Part shown: in pieces, positions 23,461 to 34,062 of the stretch
How the letters are laid out: every line of letters begins with the position of its first letter
Numbering within the stretch: position 1 is the stretch's first letter
Assembly: GCA_027603945.1 (NCBI GenBank)
Contig: JADIIU010000049.1
Coordinates: 33,858-97,857 of the forward strand
Origin: Terramyces sp. JEL0728
Lineage: Eukaryota; Chytridiomycota; Chytridiomycetes; Rhizophydiales; Terramycetaceae
Direction: 5' to 3'
Length of the DNA stretch: 64,000 nucleotides
The notes under the pieces: model-generated
Told to the model about the DNA's origin: nothing
Databases searched by the model: none
Seen by the model: only the letters and a program-made list of their open reading frames with translations
Program-made: the position numbers and the translations under genes

Positions 23461-24136
23461 TTAAATTTCCATATCTCGAAACATTGACGGGTCGCGGTCG
23501 AGCTTGTTTTGAGTCTGCCTAAACCAGTCAGATAGAACCTACGATCAATCAGGATTACCTTCAGAGGAATAAACGTAGTTTCAAGGGTCTGTTGCGGGAT
23601 ATTGAATAACGCCTGGCCATTAGACGGAAGCGCGGTAGAAAATGAGGTGCAATAGTTATAAAAGCCTGGGTTAATAGCATCTTACTTTCAATGATCTTTG
23701 ATGCGATGGATTGCGTGTCAAAGTGTGGATTGTTCCTCAGCGTCAACTGGCTGGATTCACTGCGCTGTCTTTGTTGCGCTAATACATTGTCCAATGGCTC
23801 TATGCTGATTCCGATTTGTGCAACAATCTTACTTGACGAATCAAACGGAGATTCGTCAACCAGCATATCTGTTGATTTGAGATGCTTTGTCCCTCCCAAT
23901 TTAAATATCGCACTTGGTTTATCATTAGTAAGCATCCCCAAGAATACCCATTGCTGCTGTGTTGGCCATAAAAAGTGAACGGTTGCTCCATAGTTATCTG
24001 GGAATGGTTGTCCCACGAGGAATATTACGAGGTGATTGATTGAGCTGGCATCCTCCAATTCAAAAATATATTTCGTACTGTCTACTTGAACGATATTTGT
24101 CTGTACTGGTCTTCCAGCAGCTATACATCCAAACAT
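23461..24136 (-). CDS. Hikeshi-type HSP70 nuclear import carrier
   Basis: 211 aa. Exons 24136-23686, 23665-23558, 23537-23461, with introns of 20 and 20 nt. The ATG at 24134-24136 gives MFGCIAAGRPVQT, exactly where the family starts. The N-terminal domain has SSINHLVIFLVGQPFPDNYGATVHF and TNDKPSAIFKLGG. The spliced C-terminus VLSDWFRQTQNKLDRDPSMF matches the Hikeshi C-terminal helix (VLKWYENFQRRLAQNP in human). Hikeshi carries HSP70 into the nucleus during heat stress. The yeast relative is OPI10. Confidence 0.92.
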
Positions 24137-24315
24137 TCCTTGTAATTTTGGGGAAAAAGTTAGTGGAAGGTTTTGGAACAATGCCAAGCTATGCAGAATG
24201 AAAAGTTTGAAGCCGCTCTGCTAAATAGAGAAATTAAAAATAGTATTTGGAATCATCAGCTCCATACTCTAGATCATCAGGAGATAGAGCAAGATCCAAG
24301 TACAACAACATTTTA

Positions 24316-24429
24316 TTATTTACAGTTTAGCGATCCGATATCGAAATCAACTTTCTCTGGTTGCAATTCTAAATCTTTGAAATCAAACTTCCCATCATCT
24401 AAAATGATCTCATCCTCTTCCTTTTCCAT
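24316..24429 (-). CDS. Small acidic ORF, hypothetical
   Basis: A 37-codon ORF (MEKEEDEIILDDGKFDFK...) with a strongly acidic composition. An AATAAA follows its TAA almost at once. It would be divergent from NAA30 with a 28-bp spacer, in line with other spacers here. No family is recognised, and a further downstream exon cannot be excluded. The opposite strand is open too, so coding is not certain. Confidence 0.35.
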   Translation of the reverse strand: MEKEEDEIILDDGKFDFKDLELQPEKVDFDIGSLNCK

Positions 24430-24457
24430 GATTTCAGAATTTGGTTTTTCAAAAAAA

Positions 24458-24933
24458 ATGGAATTTGAAGTTGTTAAATACAAGGATGAATCTGAATTAA
24501 AGGAGATGATGGAATTGATAGAAAAAGATCTGTCGGAACCATACACTATTTATACATATCGATATTTTCTAAACAATAATCCTGAACTTTCGTTTACTAT
24601 TAGAAAAGATAAACTTATTGGAGTAATAGTGTGCAGGCTGGAGCCGCATAGGGATACACCAAAGAGAGGTTATATAGCCATGCTGGCGGTTGACAAGGAG
24701 TATAGGGGACAGGGGTTGGGTAAAAAGAAATTAATCCAGCAACCAAATTAGTGGAGCAGTGTATAAAGGAAATGATTGCGATGGATGCAGACGAAATTGT
24801 ACTTGAAGCTGAAATTTCCAACAAGGGAGCGCTGAAATTGTACGAGAAATTTGGATTCGTCAGAGATAAGAAGTTGAACAGATACTATCTTAATGGTGAA
24901 GATGCTTATAGACTAAAGCTGTGGTTGAAATAA
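24458..24933 (+). CDS. NAA30: N-alpha-acetyltransferase 30 (NatC catalytic subunit)
   Basis: 151-aa GNAT enzyme that acetylates N-termini of nascent proteins as part of NatC. Exons 24458-24719 and 24740-24933 flank a 20-nt intron. The N-terminus has LSEPYTIYTYRYFL, the NAA30 signature. GYIAMLAVDKEYRGQGL plus the spliced ATKLVEQCIKEM forms the acetyl-CoA loop, although the usual GxG-(T/S) is GLA here. EAEISNKGALKLYEKFGFVRDKKLNRYYLNGEDAYRLKLWL is the standard C-terminus. The start at MEFEVVKYKDE is chosen because the family begins there; the frame is open further upstream. Confidence 0.9.
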
Positions 24934-24965
24934 AAAAAAGTTGTTTGTTTGCGCGTTTGTATTCA

Positions 24966-27053
24966 ATGACAGTCGATCTTCAAGTAAGTAAAATTAATCG
25001 TAGGAGCTAAAGCTGGGCGACAAACTAGTACTTGGTTTGTAATTTAGGCATCGTATAATCAATTTACAAACAAGATCAGAGATTTCATACGGGAAAGAGC
25101 AGAGCTGGAGCGCGACTTCAGTAGGAAACTCGATTATTTGGCAAAGAAGCATTCAATAAAGAAAAAGAACGAACAGCCGTTTGGCAAATGGTAGATATCC
25201 TTAATTGGTAGTAGTATGAAGGACTGCTGGGAGAAAATCGTTTCGGATACGCACCAACATTCCAGATTGCATGCGCAACTAGCTGACATCTTGAATCAAT
25301 CAGTCGCGGATAAACTCAAAGTATTAGCTGCCCAAACTGAAGAGTCACGAAAGAAGCAGCTCGCGTTCGCAACCAAGCTTGTAAGTGAATTTGACATGAT
25401 CAACCAAAAAGTGGACAAATCAAGAGATACATACATGATTGCTTGTGATCAAGTAGAATCTGCAAGAGAAAAGTTTGAACGAGCAACTGATGAGAAATCA
25501 GTCGACAAATGCAAGCGATTCTGGCACCAGGAAATCTTGGACATGAACAACTCTAAAAACAACTATCTATTGAGTATTGAAATGGCAAACAAATTTCATG
25601 AACGATACTGCAACGAATACATTCCGCACTTGCTTAAACAATTCCAAGAATTTGGGGGACGAAGCAATTCAAGCGTCGTTGAAATTTGGAAGACTTTTGT
25701 ATCTGCGCAAAAAGATATTCTACGATACAATATAGATGTAGTTGATGGAACTATGGATTACATTAATTTTGTTGATCCTACTATTGATACAGATATTCAA
25801 GACCCAAAAGGTATTGAACAGCCGCTGGTTTTCCAATTTGAACCGAGTGTATTGTGGAAGGATGATGATGAGATGGTTACGGATGAATACTCTAGTGTCT
25901 ATCTTGGAAACAAGCTCGAGCAGTTGGACAGAAAAGCAAACCAATTGACTCACGATATCAAGTCGATGGAAAAGGGAATCGTTGGATTGGAAAGTTTAGT
26001 GGCCACCTACAGAAAAAACCCATTACAGGGTGATGCAGATAAAGTAGAACAAGTACGACTTGTTAATGTAGGAATTGCTAGAAGAAGGGAAATCAATCTT
26101 CCTTGCCAAACTATCGCTGTATAATGTCCAAAATGAAATTCAATGCATTACAAAAACAATTGGAGGGTTTCCACCAGACAGCAGTCCGCATAAATTCAAA
26201 AACGATTCATTCCCACTACCAACGACATGCGATTACTGCCAACAAACTATCTGGGGGGTTTCAAAAGCAGGAATATCTTGTCAAGGTAATTAGTTCTGAT
26301 TTAGAATGTTCTTTTCATGCTCATGTGAAATGTGAAATGAAGGTGCCTCCTACATGCACTGGAGTTAAACGACTGTCGGGCAGAAAGAAACGAGCTTCAT
26401 CAGATCCAACCAAAAAGTACATTATGCAAGAGCCAGAGAAAATAGAAAAGGAGATTGGATACAGTCTGACGAGAATGAAGCCAAGAGATAGCATACATCG
26501 ATCGACCCAAGTTCCAGAGAAAGCAATTGAAACCCCCGAGCCTGTTCAACAAGTGCAGGCTGTTCCTACACACACTCAGGAGGAAGCAGACATAAAACCC
26601 GACTGCAAACTTGATATGAAATCCGAGATTTCATTTGCTAGAGTTTTATACGATTATTTCGCAACAAATGGCGAAGAAATTACCATATTTGAAAGCGAAA
26701 CAGTCCAAATAATGAAGCATGGTAGGCAAATTTAATCATAGATGACGGATTAGGATGGACGATGGTGTACAAAGACGGCTGTTCAGGTGTAGTACCGACT
26801 ACTTACATCTCACGCATCAACGGGCATTCGACTGAATCTTCCAAAACACTCACCGAGGAAAAAGAAAAGTCTAGTATCGTGTTATATGGCTACCTGAAAA
26901 ATGGAAAAGATGAAGTAACAGTCAGTGCAGGCGAGCATGTAAAAGTAGTCCAAAAAGATGACGGAAGCGGTTGGGTTATGGTATCTATTTTATTTACGAT
27001 AGATATCTGGCAGTCATGGCCAGGGGTTAATTCCAGCAACGTACATAAGATAA
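24966..27053 (+). CDS. BZZ1: F-BAR, C1 and two SH3 domain protein (BZZ1-like)
   Basis: 648 aa. Eight exons: 24966-24983, 25004-25027, 25048-25190, 25212-26052, 26072-26285, 26305-26721, 26742-26980, 27003-27053. Introns are 20, 20, 21, 19, 19, 20 and 22 nt. The F-BAR domain covers about residues 1-300. A C1 zinc finger follows (HKFKNDSFPLPTTCDYC...GISCQECSFHAHVKC). Two SH3 domains come next (ARVLYDYFATNGEE...GWTMV...GVVPTTYI and VLYGYLKNGKDE...GWVMISGSHGQGLIPATYI). This domain order is that of fungal BZZ1, which promotes Arp2/3-driven actin assembly at endocytic sites. Intron 3 has a TAGTAG acceptor (alternative three bases downstream). The TAA stop directly touches the CHK1 stop. Confidence 0.92.
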
Positions 27054-28601
27054 TCAGGATAAGACGATATCCTCAATACTTTCGGTCACAGCTTTATAAA
27101 ACCTTTTGAACTCTAGTGGATCACCCTATAATAAAATATAATTTACTTTGCGCTTTCTAAACGAGACTATGTTGGCTTCTGTGGTTGGCTGGATTACTAT
27201 ATCACCGTGTATTTGGCATTTGCGCTTGTCCACTGTCGTAAACGTGATCTTTCCAGAGCTTATTTTGTTGAAAGGAACGAGGAATTCATCAAGTGCTCCG
27301 CACAACCTTTGACAGATAACATCAATTGGGACATCTGAATAGAACCGTGCCATTTGAGCAGAAGGGAAGATATCCACAAAAGCACCTTTTATTTCAGGAA
27401 CTCTTTGTGATTTTGTTGGTGTTCCAAATGCAGTGCTGTAATGTACTGGCTGAGAAAACGAAACAATGGAATAAACTTCTCTATACTCCTGAGTCGCTGC
27501 GATCTTCCGCAATTCCGATGGTTGCGAATAAGAAAGACTAGGATTAATACAAACAGACCCTAGATCAGTATCTCGAGCTGATGCTTGTGACATTTTTGCC
27601 ATTAGTCTTTCCGCCAATTCTTCAGGGTTGTTGCAAGCTCCATCCGTCAGCATATCATTAGGTCTACGTTAACAAGAAATACGTTGCAACCCATTGGTTC
27701 TTTTTAATATCAGTGATGGTAAATCTCTTTGTCGGATTAATATTCAGTATTCCTAGTAATAACTCAAATACTGGATCTGAAAATAAGCTCCATGACAGAT
27801 AATCTAGATTATTTGGATATCTTTTTACAAATTCTGTAAATTCTTCATCGTGCGATGTAGGTTCTGCCCACGGTGTATCTATCGTTAATCTCTTTTACTT
27901 CCGGACAGCAAAACATAAAGAATGATTCCAGAAGACCAAATATCAACTTGATCTCCCTGATAAGATAAAGTGTGGATCTCTGGCGCTACATACGGAGGTG
28001 TTCCGCAAGGTGTAGTTAATAATCTGGTATTTCCTTGATACTTGTAAACAGTTGCCAGACCAAAATCAGTTAGTTTCAAATTCCCTTTGTTATTAGCATA
28101 TACCTCGTTCGTCCAGCAACATATTCTACATTAACTACAAGTACCTCGGGTTTTAAATCTCTATGTGCAATCCCTCTGGAATGCAAATACTCTGTGGCCA
28201 TGATCAATTGCTGGAAATACAAGTGCGCAAGCTGTTCATCAATCCCGATATCCGGTTCTACATTAATGTAAAGTACCTATACGATCAAACAGTTCGCCCC
28301 CAGCTGCATACTCCATAATCAAAAATATAGAAAGATCGTTCTGATGCGTATTGAACAGCTTGATTATATTCTTGTGCGATACTGATTTGTGTATTTTTAA
28401 TTCTTTTTGGGCATTTGAAGCGTCAATTAATTGTCCTTTGGAATTTACTTTTGGGATGATCTTTATCGCAGCGTATCTGTTTTCTTTTTGGTTGAATCCT
28501 AACCGCACTCTTGATTTAAATGAGATTAACCTTGCTTGCCCACCTTCTCCTATATCTTCTCCAAGTTCGTATCCTAAAATTTCGTTTTCTGGTCGGACCA
28601 T
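27054..28601 (-). CDS. CHK1: Checkpoint kinase CHK1
   Basis: 476-aa Ser/Thr kinase of the DNA-damage checkpoint. Seven exons: 28601-28277, 28257-28145, 28125-28104, 28084-27899, 27878-27683, 27663-27147, 27125-27054. Introns are 19, 19, 19, 20, 19 and 21 nt. The glycine loop is GEDIGEGGQARLI. The catalytic loop is HRDLKPENMLLD, split by an intron after KPE. DFG and the APE-like VAPEIH are present. The third exon is only 22 nt. The C-terminus ends in a KA1-like domain with FRKRKGDPLEFKRFYK, closely matching RSKGDPLEWRRFFK of CHK1. That match depends on the last 21-nt intron. The stop is TGA. Confidence 0.94.
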
Positions 28602-28771
28602 ACAGATTCAAAAAAAACCTTTTTAAATCCAGCAAGCAAATCTATCCATCTTTGGAATGGATTTCGTTTCCGATAACATTAGTTGCTCTGGTTTCGCCAA
28701 GATATTTACGTTTCAGTCAGGGGTCTGTACAACAAACTAGTATAAATTTGCAGATAGTACAGTATTTATTA

Positions 28772-29044
28772 TTATTCAAAGTATTCACAGACTTTTAAAA
28801 TCGGTTTAAACTCCGGGGGCTGCGGTTTGTTCTTGTATTCCCTCGCTATCGACAGCGGCGTATCTTTTCTTTTGAACAGCCTGGTATTATTATGCGCAGG
28901 ATTAAAAGTGACTCGCTTTTGATTTTCGAGGTTTCCTTCGACACACGGCACCAACTGGATTTCCTTGTCTTCAGATTTTTCATCTTCGTGCTTCCTTTTG
29001 AATGACTTTTTCGATTTGTTTGATTTTGCGTTTCTGTAATGCAT
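28772..29044 (-). CDS. Small basic protein with PP1-docking motif, hypothetical
   Basis: 90 codons from the ATG at 29042-29044, but the true 5' end is uncertain. The frame is open for about 100 nt further upstream, and another frame there is also protein-like. The sequence is rich in Lys and Ser (KSNKSKKSFKRKHEDEKS). It carries QKRVTFNPAHN, which fits the RVxF docking motif for protein phosphatase 1. No family is recognised. It lies between CHK1 and IDP on the same strand. Confidence 0.5.
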   Translation of the reverse strand: MHYRNAKSNKSKKSFKRKHEDEKSEDKEIQLVPCVEGNLENQKRVTFNPAHNNTRLFKRKDTPLSIAREYKNKPQPPEFKPILKVCEYFE

Positions 29045-29415
29045 CTGGTGTTTGAGTTTGGTTTCTGATTGGAAAGTTGTGGAAGCTTTAAATACGATTT
29101 TCCTGTGGCTAATCCTGCATGAAAATGGCGATTGAAAGGGGTTTCACACTGAGTCATACGCTCTGACCAGCCATAGTGATAAGGCTGATTCACACACAAA
29201 ATAAGGATAAATAAAAACAAATTATCCAACAACTGCGATGTTGGCGTAAGGTCACGCTGTTGTGTCGTGGTGTAAATCTAACCAAGCAGCGATAAAGTTG
29301 GATATTCGTTTTCAGAGAATATCAGATGCGAAAACTACTCAGCTACCAATATTAGCAATTGATTTCCACTCAACAATAGCCATGGTAAAGATGCTTTATT
29401 TGCAATATTAGTCGA
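29045..29415. other. 371-bp stretch between a small gene and IDP
   Basis: May contain 5' exons of the small RVxF-motif gene: a protein-like minus-strand segment lies at about 29040-29160. No splice arrangement with a typical 18-24-nt intron could be found. The rest looks like IDP 3' UTR. Confidence 0.4.
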
Positions 29416-30888
29416 CTACAATTTTGCTTGTTCCAAAGATGCCTTCAATTTATCTGCGACTGCATCAATAAAATCAATGGAATTGACATAGTGAGTTCTG
29501 TTCATGCTTTTTCCGTGAATGGACAATGCCAAATCCTTGGTCATGATTCCTCCGTGGACAGTTTCAATACAGGCAGATTCAAGTGCATTGCAGAAGAAGG
29601 TTAGTTTGTCATTTCCATCAAGCTTGGCTCTGTGTAATAAACCTCTGGTCCATGCAAAGATAGATGCAATAGAGTTGGTGCTGGTTTCATTACCTTTTTG
29701 GTGCTCTCTGTAGTGTCTAGTAACAGTACCATGAGCGGCTTCTGCTTCCAAGGTCTTTCCGTCAGGAGTAACCAGAACAGAAGTCATCAAGCCTAAAGAG
29801 CCATAGCCTTGAGCAACAACATCGGATTGAACATCGCCATCATAGTTTTTGCAAGCCCATACAAATCCTCCATCAGATTTAAGTGCTTGAGCAACCATAT
29901 CGTCAATGAGACGATGTTCATACCAAATACCTGCTGCTTTGAATTTAGATTCATATTCCTTTTCATAGATTGCTTGGAAAATATCCTTGAATCTTCCATC
30001 ATACTTTTTCAAAATGGTATTCTTGGTAGACAAGTACAGTGGTTCTTTCTTTGAAAGAGCAATTTCAAAGCATGATTTTGCAAATCCTTCAATTGATGAA
30101 TCCAAGTTGTACATTGCTAAGCCAATACCAGGAGACTAGAATTAATTTGAAATTACTGGGAAATCAAAGACTGGAATTCTCTTTGGTGCTTTTCCAGATT
30201 TTGGAGTGAACACAATTTCAAAAGTGCCAGCTTCTTCAGCAATGAAATCAGTTGAGCGGTACTACGTTAATTGGATATTACTTGGTCACCGAAAGCGTGG
30301 CGACCAATAGTAATTGGTTTGGTCCATGATGGAACCAATCTTGGGACATTGTTTAACAGAATTGGTTCACGGAAGACGGTACCGCCTAGAATGTTGCGGA
30401 TAGTTCCGTTAGGGCTTTTCCACATTTGCTATTGTTAATTGCAAGTACCTTCAAGTTGAATTCTGTCGTTAAAAATACTTACCCTTGACTCTGGCTTCGT
30501 CAGGGGTGATGGTAGCGCACTTGATACTGACGTTAAAACCAATTACCCCACGCTGTACTTTTGAATGGCTAACGCAGCATCGACAGTCACTTGATCATCA
30601 GTCTGATCTCTGTATTCCATACCCAAATCAAAGTACTTGATATCCAAATCCAAGAATGGGAAAATCAACTTTGATCAGCAAGTGATTACCTTGTCCTTGA
30701 TTGCTTGCCAACTAGAATTAAGATTACTTACATGATACGGGTCATTTCATCGCCATCGAGCTACGATTAGGATGCATTACTTCGACAACTGGTTGCGCTA
30801 CGGAAATCTTTTTGAAACTCATCACTGAAGCTGTTGTTAAAGCGGCGTTACTTGTTTGTGAAAACTTTCGAGAGAACAATTTCAACAT
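29416..30888 (-). CDS. NADP-dependent isocitrate dehydrogenase
   Basis: 429 aa, converting isocitrate to 2-oxoglutarate with NADPH production. Ten exons: 30888-30852, 30830-30781, 30760-30732, 30711-30690, 30668-30547, 30526-30483, 30462-30449, 30428-30282, 30261-30157, 30135-29416. The nine introns are 20-21 nt. The exon at 30449-30462 is only 14 nt. Splicing restores [64 protein letters not shown] and [19 protein letters not shown], the eukaryotic IDP sequence. The N-terminus ([12 protein letters not shown]...) is basic and serine-rich, suggesting mitochondrial import. The intron acceptor at 30669 reads CAAAG. Confidence 0.94.
30449..30462 (-). other. 14-nt micro-exon of the isocitrate dehydrogenase gene
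   Basis: Lies between two 20-nt introns (30463-30482 and 30429-30448). It supplies the last bases of a codon plus FNLK in KEFNLKQMW. Without it the IDP sequence is not continuous. Confidence 0.85.
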
Positions 30889-31308
30889 TTTTTATTGGGA
30901 AAAATTACGAATTTCGCTCACCGTTTTTGAGCGAAATCTGGAGATTTTCATTTAATCAATGCTTCGCTGGTATCCTAACCTACTACTAGATACCTGTAAA
31001 TTAATGCGGGGTAAATTTGAGTTTAAGCTTATTTCTCCTTTGCGGATCTCCATTTTAGATTCGGCGAAATGGCATGGATTCATGCATTAATTTCCGGCAT
31101 CTTTTGGTTGATAGATGGCATTCAATAAAGATATTCACAGACATTCAGTTTTTCGCTTGTGCTTGGAACGTTCAATCACATTCTAAACACATGATTGCAA
31201 CAGATGAATGGCGGGCGCAGGGATCGGTCATCTCAATATATCGCTTGGTATTTATCTTGTGGCATATCGACCAAGGAATTGGAAATATAATGAAATGCTA
31301 TATTGCAA
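30889..31308. other. 420-bp intergenic stretch, no gene seen
   Basis: Lies between the IDP start and the eRF1 stop. Plus-strand open frames here run into the antisense of eRF1 and have no family resemblance. It presumably holds the IDP promoter and eRF1 3' UTR. Confidence 0.5.
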
Positions 31309-32669
31309 TTAATCTGAAAAGTAGTCGTCAGAATCATAACTCAACTGTTGAAAGTCCACCTTGTATCTGAGCAAGCCTCCAATACCACCGAAACCTTTTA
31401 CAAACTGGGATCCTTCTTGGGATTTGTTTGTGACGAATTCGAGGGTACAACCGTACTGTTTATAATTTTCAGCCAGCTACCATTAGCAAACACATTACCC
31501 ATTCCAAAAGTGTGGTTTGCTCTACTGTTTCCAAGGCTACACTAGTCTCAGGATCAACAAAGTTACTAGCCTCTGCTTCGCCTTTCTTATCTAATATTTT
31601 GACAGTTTCTTCTCCAGTTTGTGGATTTTTCAAAACGTAACGGTTAGTTTCCAAGTTTTCATACAAAATCAAGTATTCGACAGCACCCAACTCCAGTGCC
31701 TTGAAGGTATCTTCAACTCCAAAGCAGTATTTACCAGTATCCAGTGAGATTTCATCAAAGTATTTACGAATGAGTTTCTTTTCTTGCACAAATTTGACAT
31801 TGGACAAGGTTTCCCCCGCTAATTGGATTGCTTCGTTGAAACCCTGTTCTCCACCATATGAAACATCTACAATGGTAATAATTTTGGCTGCCAGACGCTG
31901 ATCAAACATATCTGATTGGGAGAGTACGGTTTTGAAATCGGCAGACCCAGCCAACACGATACCTGCAACGTTACACTTGTCGTTTTTGATAAAAAACTGG
32001 ACCGCCAACTCTGCAATTTTACGGACATAGTTGTGTCTAGCTTCCAACCTCAAACGAGAGAAACGAACAGCAGACTGACCACCACGCCCGTGCTTCTTTG
32101 GTAAATCTACAGAAATTTTATGGATGATTTCTCTGGTACTTCCGGCAAGAGTTCCGAACAGGGATCCGTTACCATCCATGACAATAAACCCAAACTTTGC
32201 ATCATCTTCTAGCAGAGCAGAAAGCGCTTGGGTGTGAAATTTGTTGTCGCACATATATAAAGATTGGTTGATTGGTTTGAATGGCTCGATATCAATGTTG
32301 ACTTTCTTTTCTTTCCCTTCGTCGGTAAGAATTGTACCGCTGACATTAATTTTTGATTACCAGTAAACGATTAATCCATTTGGAGGGACTTTGGTAAACA
32401 ACTTCAATTTTTGCTGGGTAGAAGTAATTGCTCCCAAAACAGACAGTCTGTTTACTCGCGATTTGATATTGGACGCTGTTCCGTATTCATCAGCCAACAT
32501 CTTTACTGCTCTGGATATCTGATCCTTTGGCTATAGATTAGCAAAAGACTACAGGCAAAATTAATGAAATCATGGAAGTTCCGTTTCCTCTTGCCGCTTC
32601 CAGATTCTTGATCAATTTCTTTACTTTCCAAAGTTCTACATTATTTTCTTCCTCTGTTTTGTCTGCCAT
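31309..32669 (-). CDS. SUP45: Peptide chain release factor eRF1
   Basis: 431-aa class-1 release factor that recognises all stop codons. Exons: 32669-32553, 32530-32361, 32339-31499, 31476-31309. Introns are 22, 21 and 22 nt. The N domain has [22 protein letters not shown] and the YxCxxxF motif (YMCDNKF). The M domain has [13 protein letters not shown] (GGQ, peptide release). The C domain ends [13 protein letters not shown]...[23 protein letters not shown]. All decoding motifs are those of a standard-code eRF1, which agrees with the use of all three stops here. A second, intronless copy lies 62 bp upstream on the same strand. Confidence 0.96.
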
Positions 32670-32731
32670 GCCGATTTGGAAGAAAAAAAAATGGTTGTGG
32701 CTTCGGTAAAAACATAGAGGACAGAATTTAT

Positions 32732-33964
32732 TTAATCAGAGTAATATTCGTCTTCAAATTGCTCAAAATTCATAGCATATCGCAAAATTGCACCGATTCC
32801 TCCAATACCCCTGACAAATTGGGAGCCTTCTTGGGACTTGTCAGTGACAAGTTCAATTTTGCAACCATAGTCAACAAAGTGCTCTGACAACCATTCAACA
32901 AGAAGCTTTTTTTCAGTGATCTCGCCTTGCCCGTCAAACAGTGCGTCGGATTCCAATTCGGCGTTGGAAAGGATGCTTACCAGTTGGTTGGAACGCACTA
33001 CCCTCCACATATCCAGCTCTCCATAAACAATCAGAGTTTCAACGGCGCCAGCTTCTAGAGCGATAACAGTGTCTTTAATCCCAAAGCAGATTTTTGCATT
33101 GTCGAGTGTGATTTCCCCAAAGAACTTTTTCAACAAAGCTACTTCATTTACTATCTTTACATTTGATAGGAGCTCGGAGCTGAGATTAATTGCTTCCTTT
33201 AGACCTTGTCGACCACCATAGCTGATATCAACAATCTTGAGGACCTTTTCTTTGATTCTTTGGTCAAACTTGCCACAATTCATCAACATTGATTTAAAAT
33301 CGGCATTTCCTGCAATTATGATACCAGACACATTACATTTATCTTCAGAAAGGAATACATCATTGGCTTTTTCGGCAGTTTTGGCTACAAAGTTCTGTCT
33401 GGCAATATCGCGCAGTCTTTCAAACCGATTTTGAGATTGTCCACCTCGACCGTGTTTGTTTGGCAAATCCACATTCAATTGAGAAAGTATTCTTTTTTCA
33501 GTGCCCGCCAGTGCTGCAAACAAATAGCCATTGCCATCCATTATGATAAACCCGAACGACTCGTTGGAAGTTAGCATTTCCTGCAGAAATTCTGTATGAA
33601 AAACTTTATCGCAGAGGTAGTATGACCTAGTTAAAGGCTTAAAAGGGTGAATAGCCGTACAGACTCGTTCTGGATCACATATTCCGCTAAACAACGCGAG
33701 TCCGTTTGGAGGAAGAGTGTTGTACTGCTTTAAACGTTCCTTGAGGGACACAATTGCACTTTGAACAGCTAGACGAGTTTTTTTGGACTTGATGTTGGAC
33801 AAAGTTCCATATTCTTCTGTGAGTTTTTGGACATGGCGATGGATTTGCCCTCCACTGGGAATGACAATAGTGATTAAGCTAGTGCCATTCCCTTGAAAGG
33901 ATGCGAGTCAATCTATTTGTCTCTTTAGTTCCAACTTTTTAACACCAATGTCGTCTGAAGCCAT
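32732..33964 (-). CDS. eRF1 paralogue, intronless, with an in-frame TGA at codon 19
   Basis: 410 codons from the ATG at 33962-33964 to the stop at 32732. The sequence is a full-length eRF1: [41 protein letters not shown] and [20 protein letters not shown] are all present. Codon 19 (33908-33910) is TGA followed by CTC, in the middle of helix 1. The alignment gives Ser or Asn at that site in relatives ([12 protein letters not shown] in the first copy). No 18-24-nt intron can remove it, and no in-frame ATG follows before conserved sequence. The gene lacks all three introns of the first copy, so it may derive from a retrocopy. It is either translated by readthrough or is a recent pseudogene; see the findings. 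Confidence 0.75.
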
Positions 33965-34062
33965 GTTTCCTATTGCTAATTTACTCGCGCTCTTTTATGC
34001 ACACTATGAGTCATACGATTTGGCGTTGAAACATGTAATCTCAATAAGAATGATTTATTCAA

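Noticed and set aside
24173..24457. N-terminal extension of NAA30 by the open upstream frame
   Set aside because: The family begins at the MEFEVVKYKDE position and the upstream stretch is low-complexity without resemblance.
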